DNA of 5,291 bases from the NCBI GenBank assembly GCA_023395755.1, contig JAEWYG010000200.1, forward strand, positions 1-5,291, read 5' to 3'. The position numbers and the translations under genes were made by a program. This DNA is from Actinomycetes bacterium. Lineage in GTDB: Bacteria; Actinomycetota; Coriobacteriia; Coriobacteriales; Eggerthellaceae. Positions 1-5,129 of this stretch are shown in pieces (position 1 is the first letter of the stretch; each line of letters begins with the position of its first letter). The notes under the pieces are model-generated. The model had not been told where the DNA came from and searched no databases. It saw only the letters and a list, made by a program, of their open reading frames with translations.

Positions 1-105
1 CTGATTGGCAGGGCCCTCATGTGCAGCGATCCAGCCACCCATGATAGCTTCGCCCATCTTCCCACCACCGATAAGAGCGATGCGGGTTCGGTTGGTCAGG
101 GTCAT
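1..105 (-). CDS. proC: Pyrroline-5-carboxylate reductase ProC, first 35 codons (3' end outside window)
   Basis: ProC reduces 1-pyrroline-5-carboxylate to L-proline with NAD(P)H, the last step of proline synthesis in the cytoplasm. Only the N-terminus is visible. It reads RIALIGGGKMGEAIMGG at residues 8-24, the Rossmann-fold dinucleotide-binding start of ProC: a beta strand, the GxGxMG-type turn, then the helix ending before GxW. The ATG follows the sepF TAG with no gap (TAG at 108-106, ATG at 105-103), and a strong SD, AAGGAG at 119-114, lies inside the last sepF codons, so the two genes are very probably translated in a coupled way. Another NAD(P)-binding Rossmann protein is the alternative, but the GGGKMGEAI pattern and the well-known yggS-proC neighbourhood in many bacteria favour ProC. 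The catalytic and dimerisation parts are outside the window. Confidence 0.92.
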   Translation of the reverse strand, partial: MTLTNRTRIALIGGGKMGEAIMGGWIAAHEGPANQ

Positions 106-1044
106 CTACAGCACTCCTTGGTTGCGCAGAGCTTGGCGCTCGGCATCGCTCAGCGCACTACCCCGCGTTATGGCAAACACTTTATCACCGATACACTCCA
201 CGCTGGCATCAAGCGCGCTCGATACACCAAACGAAAAATCCAAGATGCGCTTCGACAGCTGATCAGGCGTATTGCGCAAGGAAAGCACCGCAGCATCACC
301 AGCCTTGAGTATCTTCGCCACATGCTCAACCTCTCCATAGCTGGCAGGTTTAAGCACCGAAAGCGATCGAGAGGGCTTGTGTGCCGAAGAACCTGAACCA
401 GCATACGCCTCGTAAGGGTCGAAAGCACTCGTAGTCGCAGTAGCGGTAGCGGTCGGAGCTGGTTTTGCTGCCGGCGACGCCGTCGGTAAAGAAAAGTCAC
501 CAAAGCCCGCGTTGGCCTTACCAGCACCCGTCGAGATATCATCGGGCACACTAGACTCGAACAGCGAGTTCAATCCCTCCGAACGCTCGCGACGCGCAGC
601 GGTATGAGCTGGTGACGACGGTGCAGGGGACATAGTGTCAATTACCGTGCGCTCACCACGATAAGACGACGAAGAAACACCCGTCACACGACGAGGCGGC
701 AACGGATCGCGCCTTAAGCTATCGGGCACCTGCGTGTTGGCACGCACATCATCGATAGAAACCAACTTTGGAAACTCAGACGAAGATGACCGCGACGCAT
801 GAACACCGCTCCTGCGCGCTGGACGCGTGGTTACGGGCGCATACGGATCGTAACGGGATGCTGGCGCGCTGTCGTCGTCGTACTCGGGGCCGTAATCGTC
901 ACCGTAGTCACTGTAATCACCGTAATCGTCACCATAGTCACCGTAATCGTCACGCTCTGCACGGGCATCGGCAAAGCCGAGCTTCGACTTAATGCCACCA
1001 AACATTCCCCCGTGTTCCGATTTCATGATTTTGGGCAGCTCCAT
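106..1044 (-). CDS. sepF: Cell division protein SepF with long disordered N-terminal region
   Basis: SepF binds the FtsZ C-terminal peptide and the membrane and, in bacteria without FtsA, is the main Z-ring tether. The SepF domain is at the C-terminus, about residues 226-294: LSVLKPASYGEVEHVAKILKAG, then LSKRILDFSFGV, then IGDKVFAITR. The N-terminus has a short helix-like stretch, MFGGIKSKLGF at 14-24, matching the amphipathic membrane-binding start of other SepF proteins. In between are about 200 residues of low complexity: an acidic Tyr-Gly-Asp repeat (34-53), then Ser, Pro, Arg and Ala-Thr rich sequence. At 312 residues it is well above the roughly 150-240 common in the family. I chose the ATG at 1044 because AGGTGG (1055-1050) sits 5 nt upstream. 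A GTG at 1053 and ATGs at 1026 and 1005 are alternatives; the last would put the amphipathic helix at the very N-terminus, as in most homologues, but its spacing to the G-run is poor. Confidence 0.92.
   Translation of the reverse strand: MELPKIMKSEHGGMFGGIKSKLGFADARAERDDYGDYGDDYGDYSDYGDDYGPEYDDDSAPASRYDPYAPVTTRPARRSGVHASRSSSSEFPKLVSIDDVRANTQVPDSLRRDPLPPRRVTGVSSSSYRGERTVIDTMSPAPSSPAHTAARRERSEGLNSLFESSVPDDISTGAGKANAGFGDFSLPTASPAAKPAPTATATATTSAFDPYEAYAGSGSSAHKPSRSLSVLKPASYGEVEHVAKILKAGDAAVLSLRNTPDQLSKRILDFSFGVSSALDASVECIGDKVFAITRGSALSDAERQALRNQGVL
114..119 (-). promoter_or_regulatory. Ribosome binding site of proC inside the end of sepF
   Basis: AAGGAG lies 8 nt before the proC ATG, within the final codons of sepF. 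Ribosomes finishing sepF would stop exactly where proC begins, a classic arrangement for coupled translation. Confidence 0.8.
886..945 (-). repeat. Two 30-bp tandem repeats in sepF encoding a Tyr-Gly-Asp decapeptide
   Basis: Two consecutive 30-nt units (945-916 and 915-886) encode YGDYGDDYGD and YSDYGDDYGP, identical at 8 of 10 residues. Each unit is itself built from shorter Y-G-D steps. The result is a strongly acidic, tyrosine-rich segment near the SepF N-terminus. Such repeats can change copy number by slippage. Confidence 0.8.
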
Positions 1045-1188
1045 GTTCACCACCTGCTTCGTTTTTATCCGACGGTCGAGCCGTCGCTGCGTATCCCCGC
1101 TACTTACCTATCTACCCGCCCATTACACCCCATTAGACCTTGGGTATACGGGCATTATCTCACAACCGACATTCCGACTACTGAAACC
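1045..1188 (-). other. 144-nt yggS-sepF intergenic leader with small hairpin and 10-bp-spaced direct repeat
   Basis: This is the longest gap downstream of ftsZ. Reading the minus strand, it holds TAATGGG twice exactly 10 bp apart (1135-1129 and 1125-1119) within a G-rich stretch. A 6-bp inverted repeat, CGACGG/CCGTCG, with a 5-nt loop (1086-1070) ends 14 nt upstream of the sepF ribosome binding site. A -10-like GATAAT occurs near 1158-1153, but I see no good -35 for it. It may hold a sepF promoter or regulatory leader; no small ORF or RNA gene is recognisable. Confidence 0.4.
1050..1055 (-). promoter_or_regulatory. Ribosome binding site supporting the sepF start
   Basis: AGGTGG lies 5 nt before the ATG at 1044 and overlaps the GTG codon at 1053, which is therefore unlikely to be the start. 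No equally well spaced purine-rich site precedes the later ATG at 1005. Confidence 0.6.
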
Positions 1189-1881
1189 CTAACTTTCAAA
1201 AGCGTCGTCAAAGATCGCGCGTCCGATGCGCACTATGGTAGCGCCCGCATGTACAGCCTCGCGCCAGTCTTCACTCATACCCATAGAAAGCCCATCGAAT
1301 ACGGCCGCCCTATCTGCAGGCATGCTGCCGCGCAGCGTGGCATGTAGCTTCGCCAAATCTTCAAACGTTGCGAGTGCGGTTCGCCTATCGCCTTGTGGAG
1401 CCATGGTCATTAAGCCGCGCACACGCACATGAGGAAGTTGCCCACATACCTTCAACAGCGCCGCTACGTCGTCGGGTGAAAGACCACTCTTACTAGCCTC
1501 TCCCGAAACATTCACTTCCAGCAGCACTTCTTGTACTTTACCTATTACAGCAGCAGCTGCATCAATTTTGCGTGCATGTCGCTCTTCGTAAAGAGAGTGT
1601 ATAAGTGCAGCGTATTCCACAATAGAAGGAATACGGCGAGACTGAATATTGCCGATAAAATGCCAATTTTCGTGAGGGTAAACGGCTGCTTTCTCCATTA
1701 AACTATCAGGGCGATTTTCACCGAAATTATGAGCTCCGCCGGCTATCGCTTGTCCCACAGCATCAGGTCCTACCGTTTTCGACACGGCAACAATGTCGAC
1801 CTCACCCGGATCGCGTCCTGCGGCACGACAGACTTCGGCCACTTCGGCCGACACACGCTCGAAACGCTGACAGATACCCAT
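1189..1881 (-). CDS. yggS: YggS/PLPBP family pyridoxal phosphate homeostasis protein
   Basis: YggS (PLPBP, PROSC) is a cytoplasmic PLP-binding protein with a single alanine-racemase-like TIM barrel and no established enzymatic activity; it buffers free PLP and affects amino-acid pools. The 230-residue product is full length. Lys35 in VAVSKT is the residue expected to form the Schiff base with PLP. Other family blocks follow in order: HNFGENRPDSLMEK (51-64), WHFIGNIQSRR (73-83), VLLEVNVSGEASKSG (119-133), VRGLMTMAP (154-162), LSMGMSEDW (198-206) and the phosphate-binding ATIVRIGRAIF (214-224). The start is the ATG at 1881 with an AAAGGA SD 8 nt upstream, formed by the last two sense codons of pgeF. 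An in-frame ATG at 1983 would add 34 residues inside pgeF and is not credible. The 5-nt gap to pgeF argues for one transcript and coupled translation. Nothing looks degraded. Confidence 0.96.
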   Translation of the reverse strand: MGICQRFERVSAEVAEVCRAAGRDPGEVDIVAVSKTVGPDAVGQAIAGGAHNFGENRPDSLMEKAAVYPHENWHFIGNIQSRRIPSIVEYAALIHSLYEERHARKIDAAAAVIGKVQEVLLEVNVSGEASKSGLSPDDVAALLKVCGQLPHVRVRGLMTMAPQGDRRTALATFEDLAKLHATLRGSMPADRAAVFDGLSMGMSEDWREAVHAGATIVRIGRAIFDDAFES

Positions 1882-1886
1882 GAGAA

Positions 1887-2732
1887 TTATCCTTTCTGCA
1901 AAACAGCAAAAGCCCCATGGCGTCCACAGGTGCCACCCGATGCTCGATAAGAAAAGTACTCGTTTGGCCGACAGGCAGTACATACCCCCGCATCAACGAC
2001 ACGCTGAGCCGATAAACCTGCGGATTCAAGATCTAACGTAACAGCCCGCGCCAAATCGACATGTTTGTCATCGGGTGCTACCGCTTTGCCAAACCGCTCA
2101 ACAAATCGAGCTCGCACGTCAGATCCTGTCTCGAAGCACTCTGTGTGGATATGAGGACCAATATAGGCGTTGTACGAAGCAGCAGCCCCAACGCCGCATG
2201 AATACGAATCTCGAGCGACAAGCCGGCGTACCGCCTTGCTTACAATGCCCGCCATCGCACCCCTCCAGCCAGCATGAGCCACAACAAAACGCCCCGTAGG
2301 CGACGCTACTATAACCGGAACGCAGTCGGCAAAACAGAGCAATGCCCCTACCCGGGGTGCATCCACCAAGAGGGCATCGGCGCCTGCTAATGCTTGAGCG
2401 CGAGCCGCCTCAATGGACACACTGTCGCATGCAACCACCTCAACAACATGATTGCCGTGCACCTGATTCGCCATAATCAACGGCACCTCGGACACACTCA
2501 TAGCTTCAAGCAATAGACTACGGTTGGTTGCTACCGCTTCTACATCATCTCCAACATGTCCACCAAGGTTAAGAGCCGAAAAGGGGGGCTCACTTACCCC
2601 ACCCGTACGTCCTGTAAATGCAATACGTATACCCGTACGGACAAAAAGCGCCTCGTCAGTAAGCGCGGATAAACGACGCGCGCCAAAAAGGCGCGCGTCG
2701 AGGTGAGGTAGGGGTAGCATCTCGGCCTGCAT
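1887..2732 (-). CDS. pgeF: Peptidoglycan editing factor PgeF (YfiH/YlmD, multicopper polyphenol oxidase-like family)
   Basis: This belongs to the YfiH/DUF152 (Cu-oxidase_4) family. E. coli YfiH (PgeF) corrects peptidoglycan precursors carrying L-Ser instead of L-Ala at position one; relatives (YlmD, mammalian LACC1/FAMIN) also have purine nucleoside phosphorylase and adenosine deaminase activities. The metal-site residues are all present: His92 in NQVHGNHV, Cys137 in FADCVPV and His153 in VAHAGWRG. Other family blocks are GADALLVD, AYIGPHIHTECFE, and the C-terminal CTACRPNEYFSYR with GGTCGRHGA. At 281 residues the protein is slightly longer than the roughly 240-270 usual, due to its N-terminus. 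I chose the ATG at 2732 (GAGG at 2746-2743, spacing 10). A GTG at 2750 has no usable SD; an ATG at 2720 (AGG, spacing 5) is also possible. It starts 19 nt after ftsZ and so is probably cotranscribed. An 11-bp inverted repeat lies within codons 11-20. Confidence 0.94.
   Translation of the reverse strand: MQAEMLPLPHLDARLFGARRLSALTDEALFVRTGIRIAFTGRTGGVSEPPFSALNLGGHVGDDVEAVATNRSLLLEAMSVSEVPLIMANQVHGNHVVEVVACDSVSIEAARAQALAGADALLVDAPRVGALLCFADCVPVIVASPTGRFVVAHAGWRGAMAGIVSKAVRRLVARDSYSCGVGAAASYNAYIGPHIHTECFETGSDVRARFVERFGKAVAPDDKHVDLARAVTLDLESAGLSAQRVVDAGVCTACRPNEYFSYRASGGTCGRHGAFAVLQKG
1890..1895 (-). promoter_or_regulatory. Ribosome binding site of yggS inside the end of pgeF
   Basis: AAAGGA, formed by the last two sense codons of pgeF (Lys, Gly), lies 8 nt before the yggS ATG at 1881. 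It rules out the longer in-frame ORF starting at 1983 and suggests translational coupling. Confidence 0.8.
2674..2700 (-). repeat. Perfect 11-bp GC-rich inverted repeat (hairpin) in the 5' end of pgeF
   Basis: Arms CGACGCGCGCC (2674-2684) and GGCGCGCGTCG (2690-2700) are perfect reverse complements around a 5-nt A-run, which reads UUUUU in the minus-strand mRNA. Ten of the eleven pairs are G-C, so the RNA hairpin should be very stable. It lies 51 nt after the ftsZ stop and 31 nt after the chosen pgeF start codon's first base, and encodes part of the stretch DARLFGARR. On the mRNA it is followed by UUUAUCC, only a weak U-tract. Confidence 0.85.
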
Positions 2733-2751
2733 TGCGCAGCTGCCTCGCACC

Positions 2752-3885
2752 CTAGCGCTGGCGTTTCAGGAAGTCGGGGATGTAATCCTCGTCGGCAAAA
2801 CGACCATTACTCGATGACGTAGAATACGATACCGGCGGAGCGGAAGGCTGAGAAAGAGATGAAAGCGACGGTTCAGAAGTTGAGGCAAACAAATCCTTGC
2901 GCGAGAAATCCATAGAAGATTGCTGCTGGGTGCCATTCTTGAAGCCCGTTGCAATAACCGTGATGCGCACTTGGTCACCCATAGCTTCATCGACGATTTG
3001 CCCATAGATAATATTAGCGTTATCGTCGGCGCAGGCTTCAACCGTACGAGCCGCAGCATCAACTTCGGTAAGGGTAAGGTCGGGACCACCCGCAATAGAG
3101 AACAAGACACGCGAGGCACCCGCAATGGAAGTCTCAAGTAAATTCGAGTTCGTGGCCTGCTGCGCCGCATCGAGCGCACGGTTCTCACCCGTAGAAATAC
3201 CGATACCCATCATGGCTGTTCCCGCATCCTTCATAACAGTGCGGATGTCAGCAAAGTCAAGGTTAATCAATCCGGGAATGGTAATAAGGTCCGTAACACC
3301 CTGAATGCCCTGACGCAGCGTATCGTCAGCAATGCGGAAAGCATCGAGCATACTGGTCTTTTTGTCTACAATCTCAAGCAGACGATCATTCGGGATAACA
3401 ATAAGCGTATCAACCTTCTGAGACAATAGGTCTACACCCTGCTCAGCCTGGTTACGACGCGTACGTCCTTCAAACGAGAAAGGCTTTGTAACCACGCCCA
3501 CAGTAAGCGCGCCAATTTCCTCGCGTGCGATCTCCGCAATAATCGGTGCAGCTCCTGTGCCGGTGCCGCCACCCTCGCCAGCTGTGACAAACACCATATC
3601 TGCCTCAGCGAGTGCCTCGCGGATCTCCGCGCGGCTTTCCTCTGCCGCCTGACAACCTACTTCGGGATTCGCGCCGGCGCCCAGACCTCGCGTCAACTCC
3701 TCGCCGATGTGGATCGTCTTGTCGGCATCCGACATGAGTAAGGCTTGGCGGTCGGTGTTTACGGCAATAAACTCGACTCCGCGCACGCCTGCCTCGACCA
3801 TGCGGTTCACGGCATTTGTGCCGCCGCCTCCGACACCGACGACCTTAATGACCGCCAAATGCTCGGAACCCATTTTGTTTGGCAT
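2752..3885 (-). CDS. ftsZ: Cell division protein FtsZ
   Basis: FtsZ is the bacterial tubulin homologue, a GTPase that polymerises at mid-cell and organises the divisome. The 377-residue product has the N-terminal glycine-rich nucleotide-binding loop (VGVGGGGTNAVNRM, about 16-29) and the tubulin signature GGGTGTG at 105-111. It also has the NDRLLEI segment and the T7 loop NLDFADI at 208-214, whose acidic residues act on the GTP of the neighbouring subunit. A Ser/Pro-rich linker spans about 317-364, and the conserved C-terminal peptide DEDYIPDFLKRQR (365-377) binds tethers such as SepF. Residue 104 is Glu rather than the usual Met, as in actinobacterial FtsZ. The start was chosen at 3885 because a strong SD (GGAGG, 3895-3891) sits 5 nt upstream. 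The in-frame ATG at 3945 would add 20 residues not typical of the family and lies in the leader. A second Met at residue 5 is possible but less well spaced. Confidence 0.98.
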   Translation of the reverse strand: MPNKMGSEHLAVIKVVGVGGGGTNAVNRMVEAGVRGVEFIAVNTDRQALLMSDADKTIHIGEELTRGLGAGANPEVGCQAAEESRAEIREALAEADMVFVTAGEGGGTGTGAAPIIAEIAREEIGALTVGVVTKPFSFEGRTRRNQAEQGVDLLSQKVDTLIVIPNDRLLEIVDKKTSMLDAFRIADDTLRQGIQGVTDLITIPGLINLDFADIRTVMKDAGTAMMGIGISTGENRALDAAQQATNSNLLETSIAGASRVLFSIAGGPDLTLTEVDAAARTVEACADDNANIIYGQIVDEAMGDQVRITVIATGFKNGTQQQSSMDFSRKDLFASTSEPSLSSLSQPSAPPVSYSTSSSNGRFADEDYIPDFLKRQR

Positions 3886-3890
3886 TGTTT

Positions 3891-3895
3891 CCTCC
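3891..3895 (-). promoter_or_regulatory. Ribosome binding site deciding the ftsZ start
   Basis: A full GGAGG core lies 5 nt before the ATG at 3885. It is the strongest Shine-Dalgarno match in the window, fitting the high expression expected of ftsZ, and it sets the start at 3885 rather than the in-frame ATG at 3945. Confidence 0.85.
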
Positions 3896-3953
3896 ACACC
3901 TGCTGCGTTATTTAAGCTGCGTTTCCCTACGTGGGTACACTTCACGTGGGGTT

Positions 3954-3981
3954 ATTGTACACGATGATCAACCATTTGCAA
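3954..3981 (-). promoter_or_regulatory. Candidate sigma-A-type promoter for ftsZ
   Basis: In the 149-nt ftsQ-ftsZ gap, a -35-like TTGCAA (3981-3976) is followed after 16 nt by a -10-like TACAAT (3959-3954), matching the consensus at 4 of 6 and 5 of 6 positions. Transcription would start near 3947, leaving a leader of about 60 nt before ftsZ. A dedicated ftsZ promoter fits the wide gap in an otherwise tight cluster. This is a motif match only. Confidence 0.45.
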
Positions 3982-4034
3982 ATTACAGCGCGGCAATGAA
4001 ATAAGTACATTCACAGATATAGCGGATGAACGAA

Positions 4035-5129
4035 TTACACAGCCCGCCACGTAGGCCTATCCACTACACGTACATTAATATAGACCACTCCGGGGTTTTC
4101 CTCCATGATCTTTAGCACCACACGTTCTTTATCGCGAATATTCTCCGCCTTGCCAAATGCAATTTCCGTACCATCGTCCAGCACGAGTTTTGTTTCATCG
4201 GCTCCGGCAGCAGAAACCGTTTTCACGCGATCAGAAAGGTCGGTGGTCATACCCGAAACAATATCGAGCGCATTATTTACCGTAGCATCCGAACAATAGG
4301 TGCCAATCTCGGCTTTAGTACCATAAGGTACGTCAACAATAGCAAGCGCCGAGGCGGCATCCTCGTAGATCTTCGGACTCGTTTTCTTGCCAGCCTCGGA
4401 ATCCTGATCAGGGATGGGCATAAGCCACATATGATCGGAGGCGACGGCCCACCTCTTGACGGTTTTAGCATTGTCAGCAGGCACCTCAACGGTAGCCTTA
4501 ATAGTACGCTCAGTTACCGCCAGTTCTAAGGTATTGGGAAATACCCGCTTCACTTCGACATCCTGCACCCAGGCGTTCTGAAGTAAGCTATTGCGTATGC
4601 CTGCGGCATCAACACGTAGTAGCGTCGTATTTGCAGGCACACTTGCCATAGCCTCCATGTCAGCTGAAGTTAGATGCTCAACCCCCGTTACCGAGACGTT
4701 CTCGATAGCGAACAAGTTGGAGCTATATACCGCAATACCACCGACGACCAGCACCGCAACCACACTCACAATAACGGCCAGACGCACAAGGTAACGGCGA
4801 TAAGTACTTTGGGCACGGCTGGCGCGCTCATGAGCGCGAACATCGCCCACACGCACCGAAGTAAGCCGCTGCTGCGAACGAACACTCGAACTTGAAGGAT
4901 AACGACCTCCCGGCATAGCACGATAGCTCTGCTGAGATGAGCGCGAGGAAACGGGGGGCGCGGTGCGACCCGATTGACGACCCGAAGAGGCGCCACGATT
5001 GATAGAGCGACTCGTTGCGCGGGGCGTGGTGGTTCGCGCCGCCCTTCCGGAAGACACTTGCCCACGCCCGCGCGCGGGCGCTTTACGCGAACCCGAGGAA
5101 ACGGACTTCCGGTTGTAATTCGATGCCAT
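4035..5129 (-). CDS. ftsQ: Cell division protein FtsQ (DivIB family)
   Basis: FtsQ is a single-pass membrane protein of the divisome that, with FtsL and FtsB/DivIC, links the Z-ring to septal wall synthesis. The 364-residue product has a cytoplasmic tail (about 1-112) rich in Ser, Arg, Thr and Gly, with 17 Arg, 2 Lys and no acidic residue before Asp96. A transmembrane helix follows at about 113-136. The extracytoplasmic part begins with an FtsQ-type POTRA domain at about 139-212 (FAIENVSVTGVEHL, then a VKRVFPNTLELAVTER block) and continues with the C-terminal beta domain to about 358. The start is the ATG inside the murB 3' end. Its best SD match, GAAGG at 5146-5142, is 12 nt upstream, rather far. 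The next in-frame Met is residue 72, which would remove most of the tail but leave the membrane and POTRA parts intact. The family is certain; the exact start is less so. Confidence 0.94.
   Translation of the reverse strand: MASNYNRKSVSSGSRKAPARGRGQVSSGRAARTTTPRATSRSINRGASSGRQSGRTAPPVSSRSSQQSYRAMPGGRYPSSSSVRSQQRLTSVRVGDVRAHERASRAQSTYRRYLVRLAVIVSVVAVLVVGGIAVYSSNLFAIENVSVTGVEHLTSADMEAMASVPANTTLLRVDAAGIRNSLLQNAWVQDVEVKRVFPNTLELAVTERTIKATVEVPADNAKTVKRWAVASDHMWLMPIPDQDSEAGKKTSPKIYEDAASALAIVDVPYGTKAEIGTYCSDATVNNALDIVSGMTTDLSDRVKTVSAAGADETKLVLDDGTEIAFGKAENIRDKERVVLKIMEENPGVVYINVRVVDRPTWRAV
5065..5080 (-). repeat. Perfect 16-bp GC palindrome just after the murB stop
   Basis: The 16 bases from 5065 to 5080 (CGCCCG, CGCG, CGGGCG) are an all-GC perfect palindrome, able to form a 6-bp stem with a 4-nt loop in RNA. 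It begins 2 nt past the murB stop codon and lies within the ftsQ codons for APARGR. No U-run follows, so it is not a standard terminator. Confidence 0.8.

Noticed and set aside
886..952. Regular GTAATC/GTAGTC short repeats that at first look array-like
   Set aside because: Period and content follow the Tyr-Gly-Asp codons of sepF; there are no unique spacers, so it is not a CRISPR array.
1070..1086. Hairpin before sepF as a rho-independent terminator
   Set aside because: In the minus-strand transcript the stem is followed by an A-rich run rather than U residues, and the stem is only 6 bp. The T-run is on the wrong side.
799..1347. A 182-codon plus-strand ORF with a hydrophobic Val/Ile/Thr-rich stretch resembling a membrane helix
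   Set aside because: It is the antisense of the sepF YGD repeats (GTC, GTA and ATC codons arise from reversed Asp and Tyr codons) and runs across the intergenic leader into yggS. It shows no recognisable domain.
1832..1849. Tandem 9-bp repeat ACTTCGGCC
   Set aside because: It simply encodes the Glu-Val-Ala-Glu-Val stretch of the first YggS helix; no sign of a separate role.
1882..1983. Longer yggS start at 1983
   Set aside because: It would overlap pgeF by nearly 100 nt, while the ATG at 1881 has a well-spaced SD and gives the normal family length.
2766..3188. A 140-codon minus-strand ORF overlapping ftsZ
   Set aside because: Shadow frame with an Arg/Leu-rich composition; ftsZ is unambiguous in the other frame.
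3886..3945. Longer ftsZ start at 3945, giving 397 residues
   Set aside because: The extra 20 residues have no family support, and the strong GGAGG site directs initiation at 3885.
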